From: Burkholderiales bacterium
GTDB taxonomy: Bacteria; Pseudomonadota; Gammaproteobacteria; Burkholderiales; Burkholderiaceae_B
Direction: 5' to 3'
NCBI GenBank assembly: GCA_021299735.1
Contig: JAJTEM010000002.1
Location: 1 to 64,000 of the forward strand
DNA length: 64,000 bases
In this document: positions 15,340 to 23,700 of the stretch, in pieces
How the letters are laid out: every line of letters starts with the position of its first letter
Numbering within the stretch: the stretch's first letter is position 1
Notes under the pieces: model-generated
Seen by the model: only the letters and a program-made list of their open reading frames with translations
Database searches by the model: none
What the model was told of the DNA's origin: nothing
Translations under genes and position numbers: made by a program

Positions 15340-17091
15340 ATGACCCTGGCCTTGCATGGCATCGCAGTTTCACGAGGCATTGCAGTCAGCCGCGCCCTGG
15401 TGTGGGACACGGCCATGCGGGATATTCCCCGTAACCGCATCGATAAAAAATCCGTTCGCTTCGAAAAGAAAAGATTCGACAACGCAATCAAGCGTGTGGC
15501 TGATGAACTGGTTGAAATTCGCAGTCAAATTTCTGCCGATTCCCCAGCAGAATTTGATGCATTCGTGAATCTGCACAGCCTGATTCTTGCCGACCCAATT
15601 CTGTCAGAAGAGCCCAAAAACCTGATCCAAAACAAGTTGATCAATGCCGAATGGGCCTTGATTGAGCAAATGGAAGTGCTGCTGGAGCAGTTCTCCGCAA
15701 TTGAAGACGACTACTTTCGCGAACGTAACAGCGACGTGCGTCAGGTTGTTGAGCGTGTGCTGAAATCGTTGCAGGGGCATGCAACCGCTTTGCCTTTGCC
15801 ACCTGAGGGTGAGAACGAAGACCCTTGGTTAATCGTTGCTTACGACATTTCACCCGCTGACATGGTGCAGCTGAAAGGCCGTCGCGTTGGCGCGTTTGTA
15901 ACTGAAATGGGCGGAGCAACCTCGCACACCGCTATTGTTGCGCGCAGCCTTGGCATACCCGCTGTGGTGGGTGTGCCGCGTGCACTTGAATTTGTGCACA
16001 ACGGTGATTTGGTGGTGGTAGATGGCAAAGTGGGTGCCGTATTTCTTGACCCTGCCACCGTGGTGGTTGAGGAATACCAGCGCAAGCAAGCCATATTGGC
16101 CTTGTCGCGGCAGCGCCTCAAGCGCCTGATCACCACCGAAGCACGTACCCAGTGTGGCCGCCGCATTGAACTGCTGGCCAACATCGAACTGCCAGACGAT
16201 GTGAAGGGCGTGGTGGATGCCGGGGCCGACGGCGTTGGCTTGTTCCGTTCCGAATTCCTGTTCATGAACCGCAAGGAATGGCCTTCCGAGGACGAGCAAT
16301 ACGAAGCCTACCGAAAGGTAATCAAGGCCATGAAGGGCAAGCCTGTCACGGTTCGTACGCTAGACTTGGGCGCGGACAAAACCTTGCAGTTTGATGGCGG
16401 CAGTAGCAGTGCGCCGCCTGTGTCCAGCACCTCGGCCCTGGGTCTGCGTTCAATACGTTTCAGCTTGGCCGAACCTGCAATATTTCTTACCCAAATTCGG
16501 GCTTTGTTGCGTGCCGCAAAACATGGGCCAGTGAAAATTTTGTTGCCCATGCTCACCAATATTCGGGAAACGAAACAAGCCTTGGCGTATATCGACATGG
16601 CGCGTGAGCAATTGCTGGAACGCCGTTTTCAGGCCAACCAAGCTGTGCCAATTGGCGGCATGATCGAAGTGCCTGCCGCCGCACTCAGCCTGCCGCATTT
16701 CTTGAATTATCTTGATTTTGTATCGATAGGCACAAACGACCTGATTCAGTACACCCTCGCTGTGGACCGGGTTGATCACCAAGTGGCCCACCTCTACGAT
16801 CCCCTTCATCCAGCGGTTTTAAGGTTGGTTTATGAAGTGATCACCAGCGCTGAAAAGGCAGGTGTACCCGTGAGCGTATGCGGCGAAATGGCTGGCGATG
16901 TTCGCCTCACCCGTTTGCTGTTGGGCATGGGGCTTACGCAGTACTCCATGCACCCTTCCCAGTTGCTGGATGTAAAAGAATTGCTGCTGAAAACCGACTT
17001 TGAGACCACGCAGAAAATGGTTAAAAAAGTAACACGCACCTTTGACATCGAAAAAATTGACACCCTGATGCGGCAATTACACGAAGATTAA
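15340..17091 (+). CDS. ptsI: PTS enzyme I (phosphoenolpyruvate-protein phosphotransferase)
   Basis: A 583-residue enzyme I, which autophosphorylates from PEP and passes phosphate to HPr. The phosphohistidine is His196 in GGATSHTAIVARS. The PEP-binding TIM barrel carries GLFRSEFLFMNR and the active-site Cys514 in VCGEMAGD. Length matches the family. It is the last gene of the gshA-gshB-manX-ptsH-ptsI run. No membrane permease follows, in line with a regulatory PTS. Confidence 0.95.
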   Translation: MTLALHGIAVSRGIAVSRALVWDTAMRDIPRNRIDKKSVRFEKKRFDNAIKRVADELVEIRSQISADSPAEFDAFVNLHSLILADPILSEEPKNLIQNKLINAEWALIEQMEVLLEQFSAIEDDYFRERNSDVRQVVERVLKSLQGHATALPLPPEGENEDPWLIVAYDISPADMVQLKGRRVGAFVTEMGGATSHTAIVARSLGIPAVVGVPRALEFVHNGDLVVVDGKVGAVFLDPATVVVEEYQRKQAILALSRQRLKRLITTEARTQCGRRIELLANIELPDDVKGVVDAGADGVGLFRSEFLFMNRKEWPSEDEQYEAYRKVIKAMKGKPVTVRTLDLGADKTLQFDGGSSSAPPVSSTSALGLRSIRFSLAEPAIFLTQIRALLRAAKHGPVKILLPMLTNIRETKQALAYIDMAREQLLERRFQANQAVPIGGMIEVPAAALSLPHFLNYLDFVSIGTNDLIQYTLAVDRVDHQVAHLYDPLHPAVLRLVYEVITSAEKAGVPVSVCGEMAGDVRLTRLLLGMGLTQYSMHPSQLLDVKELLLKTDFETTQKMVKKVTRTFDIEKIDTLMRQLHED

Positions 17092-17211
17092 GGGAAAGCC
17101 TGATAGCTTGCAGATACCCAAGCTGGCATTCAAAGCGCCTTCAAAGCCAGTTTGCGATTTATACTCAAGTGCCAGCCAAAACCAACAATCCAACCTGAAA
17201 AACACCGAATT

Positions 17212-18348
17212 GTGTCTGCCAACCAGTCCGTGGGCTTCGTAAAGCCCGAGCTAATTGAATTCACTGCACCGTTGTTGCTGGAGTGCGGTAAAACCCTGCC
17301 CAGCTATTCGCTGATGGTCGAAACCTACGGCACACTGAATGCCAGCAAGAGCAATGCCGTGCTGGTGTGCCATGCGCTGAATGCATCGCACCATGTGGCA
17401 GGCCTGTATGAAGGACAGGAAAAAAGCGAAGGCTGGTGGGACAACATGGTGGGCCCAGGCAAACCGCTGGACACCAACCGGTTTTTCGTGATCGGTGTGA
17501 ACAATCTGGGTTCTTGCTTTGGTTCTACAGGCCCGAGCAGTATTAATCCGCAAACCGGAAAACCCTATGGTGCCGATTTTCCGTTTGTGACCGTGCAAGA
17601 CTGGGTGAATGCCCAGGCCCGCTTGGCCGATTATTTCGGCATCGAAAAATTTGCAGCAGTCATGGGCGGAAGCTTGGGAGGTATGCAAGCCCTGCAATGG
17701 AGTCTTGGTTATCCAGACCGTGTGGGGCATTGTATGGTTATTGCCTCTACGCCCAAACTTAGCGCACAGAATATTGCCTTTAACGAAGTGGCGCGCCAGG
17801 CCATTGTGACCGATCCTGATTTTCACGGCGGCAACTATTACGAACATGGCGTTGTGCCCAAGCGTGGCCTGCGCCTGGCCCGAATGATTGGCCACATTAC
17901 TTACCTGAGTGGCGACGACATGGCCGAGAAGTTTGGCCGCACCTTGCGAAATGGCGACTACAACTATGGCCTTGAAGTGGATTTTCAAGTTGAAAGTTAC
18001 TTGCGCTACCAAGGCGACAAGTTTGCAGATTACTTCGACGCCAACACCTACCTGTTGATAACCAAAGCACTCGATTATTTCGACCCTGCCCGCCACACGG
18101 GCGGCAATTTAGCCAAGGCGCTTGAGGCGGCCAAAGCCAAATTCCTGCTGGTCAGTTTCACCACCGACTGGCGATTTGCGCCCGAGCGAACCCGTGAAAT
18201 TGTTGAGGCACTCATGGCCAACCAGCGCGATGTGACTTATGCCGAGATTGACGCCCCCCATGGCCACGATGCATTCTTGCTGACTGACGAGCGTTACCAC
18301 AATGTGGTGCGCGGCTACTTTGAGCGCATTGCCAAGGAGCTTGCATGA
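17212..18348 (+). CDS. metX: Homoserine O-acyltransferase (MetX, probably succinyl-specific)
   Basis: A 378-residue alpha/beta-hydrolase-fold enzyme that activates homoserine for methionine synthesis. The nucleophile elbow is [10 protein letters not shown] (Ser near residue 155), and the catalytic His lies in [10 protein letters not shown] near the C-terminus. [15 protein letters not shown] and the [11 protein letters not shown] segment are typical. Many proteobacterial MetX enzymes use succinyl-CoA rather than acetyl-CoA, and this one looks most like that group, but acyl specificity is not proven. GTG 17212 fits the family N-terminus; SD is weak. Its stop overlaps metW by 4 bases, and no riboswitch was recognised in the 120-bp gap before it. 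Confidence 0.9.
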   Translation: MSANQSVGFVKPELIEFTAPLLLECGKTLPSYSLMVETYGTLNASKSNAVLVCHALNASHHVAGLYEGQEKSEGWWDNMVGPGKPLDTNRFFVIGVNNLGSCFGSTGPSSINPQTGKPYGADFPFVTVQDWVNAQARLADYFGIEKFAAVMGGSLGGMQALQWSLGYPDRVGHCMVIASTPKLSAQNIAFNEVARQAIVTDPDFHGGNYYEHGVVPKRGLRLARMIGHITYLSGDDMAEKFGRTLRNGDYNYGLEVDFQVESYLRYQGDKFADYFDANTYLLITKALDYFDPARHTGGNLAKALEAAKAKFLLVSFTTDWRFAPERTREIVEALMANQRDVTYAEIDAPHGHDAFLLTDERYHNVVRGYFERIAKELA

Positions 18349-18986
18349 AAACCCCGCACGCTGTTCGACAAGACGTACAACCCCTGCCCATTGCCGTGCC
18401 TCGGGCCGATCTCGATTTGATCGAAAGCTGGGTGCCCATGGGCGCACGTGTGCTTGATTTGGGTTGCGGTGATGGTTCGTTCCTGGCGCGCTTGATGAAA
18501 ACCCGCAAGGCCACCGGTTATGGCGTTGAGATTGACGACAACAATGTGCAGCGCAGTGTGGCCAACGGCATCAATGTGATACAGCAAGACCTTGAAAAAG
18601 GCCTGGCCATGTTTGAGGACCATGCTTTCGACGTGGTCATCTTGTCGCAAACCCTCCAAGCCATGCACAACACCGAGCGAATTCTCAAAGAGATCGCTCG
18701 GGTTGGCAAAGAAGGCATTGTCAGCTTTCCCAATTTTGGTCATTGGTACCATGTGTGGTCGATTGCTTTGGGCCGCATGCCTGTGTCCAAGCAAATGCCT
18801 TATCAGTGGTACAACACCCCGAACATTCACCTGTGCACCCCCAAAGATTTCGAGGCACTGGTTGCTCAAATCGGACATAAAGTACTGGGCAAGCAACTTT
18901 TTCTGAATGGTGAGGCAGTCGATTTTCTGGGCAATTTGCGCAGCACTTTGGCGGTTTACCGTTTCAAGCCTCAGTTTGCAAATTAA
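18345..18986 (+). CDS. metW: MetW methyltransferase-like protein
   Basis: A 213-residue SAM-dependent methyltransferase-fold protein, MetW. The SAM-binding glycine motif [12 protein letters not shown] lies near residue 38, and [15 protein letters not shown] and [10 protein letters not shown] are hallmarks of MetW. In betaproteobacteria MetW is paired with MetX, and together they are needed for homoserine acylation; its own reaction is not settled. The 4-base overlap with metX supports a two-gene operon. Length is usual. Confidence 0.93.
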   Translation: MKTPHAVRQDVQPLPIAVPRADLDLIESWVPMGARVLDLGCGDGSFLARLMKTRKATGYGVEIDDNNVQRSVANGINVIQQDLEKGLAMFEDHAFDVVILSQTLQAMHNTERILKEIARVGKEGIVSFPNFGHWYHVWSIALGRMPVSKQMPYQWYNTPNIHLCTPKDFEALVAQIGHKVLGKQLFLNGEAVDFLGNLRSTLAVYRFKPQFAN

Positions 18987-18995
18987 GCGAACCAC

Positions 18996-19325
18996 ATGAA
19001 AAGCGAGCAACCTACCCCACTTGAAAACGAGTACTGGCGGCAGGTTAAGCGAATTACCTGGCGCTTGTTGGGGGTTTGGGTCGCCTTGATTCTTAGTGTT
19101 GTGTGGTTCGTTCCCCAGCTTGGCATTACTGTTTATGGGGTGCCTCTGTCGTACTGGGTTATTTCCAGCCTGCTGCTTTTAAGTTTTTTGGCATTGGTTG
19201 CATGCTATGCATGGAGCATGGATAGGTTAGAATTGAAATTCAAACGAGCGGTGGAAAACAACCGCAACTATCCAGGAGACATGAATGAAAAGCAGCACCG
19301 GCGAGGTGGGAAAACCCCTCACTGA
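18996..19325 (+). CDS. DUF4212 sodium/solute symporter small subunit, orphan
   Basis: A 109-residue inner-membrane protein with two hydrophobic helices (about 22-45 and 52-75). The opening YWRQVKRITWRLLGVW and the VYGVPLSYWV and ACYAWSMDRLELKF segments match the DUF4212 family, which normally precedes an SSS-family solute symporter gene and forms its small subunit. Here the expected large-subunit gene is missing: the next gene is icmF, which starts 41 bases before this one ends. The tail after residue 80 is charged and not family-like, perhaps from a junction event. It may be a remnant or may serve a symporter encoded elsewhere. Confidence 0.75.
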   Translation: MKSEQPTPLENEYWRQVKRITWRLLGVWVALILSVVWFVPQLGITVYGVPLSYWVISSLLLLSFLALVACYAWSMDRLELKFKRAVENNRNYPGDMNEKQHRRGGKTPH

Positions 19326-22300
19326 CACCAAAGGCACGCCCCTGCGTTTCGTAACAGGCTCGTCCCTGTTCGATGGGCACGACGCCGCAATCAACATGAT
19401 TCGCCGCTTGCTGCAAAGCCAGGGCGCCGAGGTTATTCACCTTGGCCACAACCGCTCCGTACAAGAACTGGTTGATGCTGCCATTCAGGAAGATGCCGAT
19501 GGCCTGGCTGTGAGTTCCTACCAGGGCGGGCACAATGAATTTTTCAAGTACATGGTCGATGAGCTGAAAGCTCAACACGCCGGGCACATTCAGGTGTTTG
19601 GTGGCGGTGGTGGCGTTATTTTGCCTTCGGAAATTGAAGCCCTTCAAGCGTATGGCGTGAACCGTATTTACAGCCCGCAAGATGGTCAGAAAATGGGCCT
19701 GGAGGGCATGATTGGCGACATGATCGCCCGTGCAGCGCAAGCGCGCGATGCGTGCAAAAAAGCAGAAGTAAGCTGCACGCCGGAAGGTATCAAAGCGCTC
19801 GCCAATAACTGGCCACTGCTAACGCAACTAATTACCCGCCTTGAACGCGACGAGGTGCCCGCTGCCGACCTGGAAGCCATTCGCACCCAAGCCAAAGCCA
19901 GCAAAACCCCAGTACTGGGCATTACTGGCACGGGTGGTGCGGGAAAATCAAGCCTGACCGATGAATTGATTCGCCGCCTGCGCATGGACCATGGCGATGA
20001 TTTAACCATTGGCGTGGTGTGTGTAGACCCCTCCCGCCGAAAAACCGGCGGTGCGCTGCTGGGCGATAGAATTCGCATGAATGCGATTGGTCCTTGGGCT
20101 GGCAACAGCCCCAAGGTGTTTATGCGTTCACTGGCCACGCGCGATTCTGCGCAAGAAGTGCCAGCTACCCTGCCCGATATCATTGCGTTGTGCCGTGCCA
20201 CGGGTTTTGATGTGGTGCTGGTGGAAACACCGGGCATTGGCCAAGGCGACGCAGCCATTGTGCCGCATGTGGATTTCAGCCTGTATGTGATGACACCTGA
20301 ATACGGTGCAGCCAGCCAGCTTGAAAAAATTGACATGCTCGACTTCGCCGATTTTGTGGCGGTGAACAAGTTCGACCGAAAAGGCGCACTGGATGCACTA
20401 CGCGATGTGTGCAAGCAGGTACAGCGCAACCGCATGGCATTCACTAGCATGCCCGACACCATGCCCGTGTACGGCACATTGGCCAGCCGTTTTAACGACG
20501 ATGGCGTGAGTGCCCTTTACAAAGCCCTGCGTGCAGCCTTGCCCATCGCCAAGCCTTCCAAAGGCCTGTTTGATGGGGTTGACACCAAATACTCAACCAC
20601 CATGAAGGCTGTCGTACCTTCCGAGCGGGTACGTTACCTGGCTGAAATTGCGCAAGCTGTGCGCAGTTACAAAGCGCAAGTGCAAAAAGACGTTGCCGCT
20701 GTGTATGACCAGGAATGCATGCAGCGTGCGCAGACTTTGCTGCTTGAACACAAGCCCGACAAAACCAAGGCAGTTGAAGCCCTGGATGACATTCTGGAAT
20801 TGACCAATACCCGAATCAGCATGGCAGCCCAAAAGGCCATGAAAGACTATACCAAGCTGGCTGAAGGTTACCGTGGCGACACGCTGACTTACGAAGTGCG
20901 CGGCAAGGCTTTACAGGCGCCACTCACGGTGACTTCGCTGTGTGGCTTGAAAATTAATCGTGTTAGCCTGCCCAAGTTCACCAGCCGCGCGGACCTGTTG
21001 AAATTCGTGATGCTGGAAAACTTGCCCGGTTACTTCCCCTTCACTGCAGGTGTGTTTCCTGTGAAGCGCGAAGGTGAAGACCCAACCCGCATGTTTGCTG
21101 GCGAGGGCGACCCCGCGCGCACCAACCGCCGCTTCAAAATGCTCAGCAGTGCCAGCGACGCCAAACGATTGTCGACGGCATTTGATTCTGTCACCTTGTA
21201 TGGTTTTGATCCCGACCTGCGTCCTGACATTTACGGCAAGGTGGGTACCAGTGGTGTGAGCGTGGCCACGCTGGATGACATGAAAGTGTTGTACAGCGGC
21301 TTTGATTTGTGCGCACCCAGCACCAGTGTGTCGATGACCATCAACGGCCCTGCGCCCAGCATTCTGGCCATGTTCCTGAACACTGCCATTGACCAGCAAG
21401 TAGACCTGTTCACCGCGAAAAACAAGCGCGCGCCGAATGCGGATGAATATGCAAACATCAAGGTCAGCACTTTGAAGGCAGTGCGCGGCACAGTGCAAGC
21501 AGACATTCTGAAAGAAGACCAAGGGCAGAACACCTGCATCTTCTCCACTGAATTCAGCCTGCGCGTGATGGGCGATATTCAGCAGTACTTCATTGACCAT
21601 GAAGTGCGTAACTTCTACAGCGTATCGATCAGCGGTTATCACATTGCTGAAGCGGGGGCCAACCCGATTTCACAACTGGCTTTTACACTTTCGAACGGCT
21701 TTACTTTCGTAGAAGCCTATTTGGCGCGCGGCATGAAGATCGACGACTTTGCGCCAAATTTAAGTTTCTTCTTTTCCAACGGCATGGACCCGGAATACAC
21801 GGTGTTGGGCCGCGTGGCACGCCGAATTTGGGCCATTGCAATGCGCGATAAATACGGCGCAAGCGACCGCAGCCAGAAGCTGAAGTACCACATTCAAACC
21901 AGTGGCCGCAGTTTGCATGCACAGGAAATTGCGTTCAACGACATACGCACCACTTTGCAAGCCTTGATTGCGGTGTATGACCACTGCAACAGCCTGCACA
22001 CCAATGCATATGATGAGGCCGTAACCACCCCAACTGAGGAAAGCGTGCGCCGCGCCATGGCCATTCAGTTGATCATTAACAAGGAATGGGGCTTGGCCAA
22101 AAATGAAAACCCAAACCAGGGTGCATTCATTATTGAAGAACTGACTGAGCTGGTTGAAGAGGCTGTGTTGGCTGAACTAGACCGAATCAGCGAACGCGGT
22201 GGTGTGTTGGGTGCCATGGAAACAGGCTACCAGCGCAGCAAAATTCAGGAAGAGTCGATGCACTATGAAATCCAGAAGCACGATGGCACCTTGCCAATTG

Positions 22301-22587
22301 TGGGGGTGAATACCTTCACCAACCCCAATGACAACGCCGACTCCTTGAACTCGCTTGAACTGGCACGTGCTACCGAGGAAGAAAAGCAAAGTCAGTTGAA
22401 ACGCTTGGCTGAATTCAAGCAACGGCATGCAGCAGAAAGTGGGCCTATGCTGGAGCGCTTGAAGCAAACTGCGATGAATGGTGGCAATGTGTTTGAAGTG
22501 CTGGTGGATGCGGTTCGAGTGTGTTCGCTGGGGCAGATCACGCAGGCGCTGTTTGAAGTGGGTGGTAAATATCGCAGGTCGATGTAA
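19285..22587 (+). CDS. icmF: Fused isobutyryl-CoA mutase IcmF
   Basis: An 1100-residue fusion protein that interconverts isobutyryl-CoA and n-butyryl-CoA with coenzyme B12. Order: B12-binding domain with the cobalt-ligand histidine in FDGHD (Asp30-Gly31-His32), a MeaB-like G-protein chaperone domain with Walker A GTGGAGKS (215-222) and NKFD (near 363), then the substrate-binding TIM barrel. The G domain protects and reloads the cofactor. Full-length for the family, with no frameshift. Related fused mutases can prefer other branched acyl-CoAs, so the exact substrate is open. SD AGGAGA lies 8 bases before the ATG, inside the DUF4212 gene. Not to be confused with the T6SS protein also called IcmF (tssM here). 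Confidence 0.93.
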   Translation: MKSSTGEVGKPLTDTKGTPLRFVTGSSLFDGHDAAINMIRRLLQSQGAEVIHLGHNRSVQELVDAAIQEDADGLAVSSYQGGHNEFFKYMVDELKAQHAGHIQVFGGGGGVILPSEIEALQAYGVNRIYSPQDGQKMGLEGMIGDMIARAAQARDACKKAEVSCTPEGIKALANNWPLLTQLITRLERDEVPAADLEAIRTQAKASKTPVLGITGTGGAGKSSLTDELIRRLRMDHGDDLTIGVVCVDPSRRKTGGALLGDRIRMNAIGPWAGNSPKVFMRSLATRDSAQEVPATLPDIIALCRATGFDVVLVETPGIGQGDAAIVPHVDFSLYVMTPEYGAASQLEKIDMLDFADFVAVNKFDRKGALDALRDVCKQVQRNRMAFTSMPDTMPVYGTLASRFNDDGVSALYKALRAALPIAKPSKGLFDGVDTKYSTTMKAVVPSERVRYLAEIAQAVRSYKAQVQKDVAAVYDQECMQRAQTLLLEHKPDKTKAVEALDDILELTNTRISMAAQKAMKDYTKLAEGYRGDTLTYEVRGKALQAPLTVTSLCGLKINRVSLPKFTSRADLLKFVMLENLPGYFPFTAGVFPVKREGEDPTRMFAGEGDPARTNRRFKMLSSASDAKRLSTAFDSVTLYGFDPDLRPDIYGKVGTSGVSVATLDDMKVLYSGFDLCAPSTSVSMTINGPAPSILAMFLNTAIDQQVDLFTAKNKRAPNADEYANIKVSTLKAVRGTVQADILKEDQGQNTCIFSTEFSLRVMGDIQQYFIDHEVRNFYSVSISGYHIAEAGANPISQLAFTLSNGFTFVEAYLARGMKIDDFAPNLSFFFSNGMDPEYTVLGRVARRIWAIAMRDKYGASDRSQKLKYHIQTSGRSLHAQEIAFNDIRTTLQALIAVYDHCNSLHTNAYDEAVTTPTEESVRRAMAIQLIINKEWGLAKNENPNQGAFIIEELTELVEEAVLAELDRISERGGVLGAMETGYQRSKIQEESMHYEIQKHDGTLPIVGVNTFTNPNDNADSLNSLELARATEEEKQSQLKRLAEFKQRHAAESGPMLERLKQTAMNGGNVFEVLVDAVRVCSLGQITQALFEVGGKYRRSM

Positions 22588-22679
22588 GTGCTGCTGCTGT
22601 TTTAGTTTTTTGCCGACATGGCGTGGGTTTATCGCTTGTGCTTCGGTTTTTGGCCGACTCGGCGTGAGTTACTTGTGCC

Positions 22680-22814
22680 GCACTGAAAACTGCTTAGTCC
22701 CTTTTTGAATTGATTCTTGCTCACCAAATTCGGCAAAACAGATGGCCGAATTTGGTGTCGGCATGAAGCCGACCGTTGCAAATCAATTCAAACGGGGCAG
22801 TTTTCTTGAAGTGC
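22680..22814. repeat. Large multi-stem inverted repeat
   Basis: Arms pair in order from outside in: GCACT (22680-22684) with AGTGC (22810-22814); GAAAACTGC (22685-22693) with GCAGTTTTC (22797-22805); TTTGAATTGATT (22704-22715) with AATCAATTCAAA (22781-22792). Inside are two hairpins: a perfect 13-bp one (22722-22734 with 22745-22757) and a 5-bp one (22758-22762 with 22768-22772). Together this is a three-way junction of about 135 nt. Confidence 0.8.
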
Positions 22815-22871
22815 TGCCCAAGCAATCCCACTGCCGAATGGGCAGTCAGAAGGCAGCGAGCGATTGGAATC

Positions 22872-22923
22872 CGCGCCGAGAGGGCTCAATAAACCGGCGG
22901 TTGAAGCTCGCGCCGAGGGGGCT
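22872..22923. repeat. 15-bp direct repeat
   Basis: CGCGCCGAGAGGGCT (22872-22886) and CGCGCCGAGGGGGCT (22909-22923) differ at one base and are 37 bp apart, shortly upstream of the bicupin gene. They may be binding sites or part of the repeat cluster. Confidence 0.6.
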
Positions 22924-22988
22924 AAAAGAAGCCCGCTTGGAAGCTTTGCTGTAAAATCAATTCATCGCAGTACACAAAAAGCAGCACC

Positions 22989-23648
22989 ATGAAACTCAAC
23001 GCCGATCTAACCCAACGTGCAGTTGTCAACAGCAACCATGTGGAATGGGTTGCCTCCCCCGCACCCGGTGTTTGGCGCAAACCGCTTGAGCGTGACGGCG
23101 ATGAAGTTGCGCGTTTAACATCCATTGTGCGTTACGACCCAGGCTGTGCATTTCCAGAACACGAGCATGGCGGTGGTGAAGAATTCTTTGTGCTGGAAGG
23201 CACATTTGAAGATGAGTTTGGTGCGTACCCAGCTGGTACCTTTGTAAAAAACCCGGTGGGTACCAAGCATTCACCCAAGAGCGCCGAAGGCTGCACCATA
23301 CTCGTGAAGTTGCGCCACATGCGGGCTGAAGATCAAGCTCCGGTTGTGATTGACACCAACAAAGCAGAGTGGCGGCAAGGCCTGGTACCCGGCTTGAAGG
23401 TTATGCCGCTGGACAGCTTCGAGACCCGCCACACGGCGCTGGTGAAGTGGGCTCCAGAAACCTATTTCAATATGCATCGCCACATGGGCGGTGAAGAAAT
23501 TTTTGTATTGGAAGGTGTGTTTTCGGATGAGTATGGCGACTATCCTGCGGGCACCTGGATACGTAGCCCGCACGCCAGTGCACACACGCCTTTTAGTAAG
23601 CCCGGTTGTACTATTCTTGTACGCACAGGCCATTTGATCGATCAATAA
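22989..23648 (+). CDS. Bicupin protein, ChrR-like cupin family
   Basis: A 219-residue cytoplasmic protein with two cupin domains (about 15-115 and 125-215). Each has the metal-binding pattern: PEHEHGGGEEFFVLEG (His58, His60, Glu64) and MHRHMGGEEIFVLEG. The repeated EDEFGAYPAGTFVKNP and SDEYGDYPAGTWIRSP segments show an internal duplication. The fold resembles the zinc-binding cupin of ChrR anti-sigma factors, but the N-terminal sigma-binding domain is absent, so it is not an anti-sigma factor by itself. Substrate unknown. It ends just upstream of the FNR box of ccoI; no functional link is evident. Confidence 0.8.
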   Translation: MKLNADLTQRAVVNSNHVEWVASPAPGVWRKPLERDGDEVARLTSIVRYDPGCAFPEHEHGGGEEFFVLEGTFEDEFGAYPAGTFVKNPVGTKHSPKSAEGCTILVKLRHMRAEDQAPVVIDTNKAEWRQGLVPGLKVMPLDSFETRHTALVKWAPETYFNMHRHMGGEEIFVLEGVFSDEYGDYPAGTWIRSPHASAHTPFSKPGCTILVRTGHLIDQ

Positions 23649-23652
23649 TTCC

Positions 23653-23666
23653 TTGATCTGCATCAA
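23653..23666. promoter_or_regulatory. FNR box upstream of ccoI
   Basis: TTGAT-CTGC-ATCAA is a perfect Fnr/Anr consensus. With a class II arrangement (box centred at -41.5), and TACGAT at 23689-23694 as the -10, the predicted start site falls on the ATG at 23701. Confidence 0.85.
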
Positions 23667-23700
23667 AGCCAACTTTGTTTGGCTTGGTTACGATGCAGTC

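Larger units (their letters stand above)
22588..22988. other. Gene-free interval rich in inverted and direct repeats
   Basis: About 400 bp without a convincing gene. It contains two imperfect direct repeats (22611-22641 and 22651-22678, both with GCCGAC...GGCGTG...CTTGTGC), a long multi-stem dyad (22680-22814), a hairpin CTGCCC/GGGCAG (22814-22819 with 22840-22845), and a near-identical 15-bp direct repeat (22872-22886 and 22909-22923). The bicupin promoter must also be here. The density of repeats suggests a mobile-element remnant or a structured RNA. Confidence 0.7.

Noticed and set aside
17092-17211. SAM riboswitch upstream of metX
   Set aside because: I looked for SAM-type conserved cores and found none; the gap is short and not strongly structured.
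17251-18096. Long open frame antisense to metX
   Set aside because: It mirrors the codon pattern of the sense gene, has no family resemblance, no SD and an unnatural amino-acid composition.
19285-22587. icmF as a T6SS gene
   Set aside because: The name is shared by chance. The B12-binding, G-protein and mutase domains identify isobutyryl-CoA mutase; the T6SS IcmF is tssM.
23634-23645. TTGATCGATCAA as a further FNR box
   Set aside because: The half-sites are right but the spacer is 2 bp, not 4. It overlaps the bicupin stop codon, and the proper box lies 8 bp downstream.
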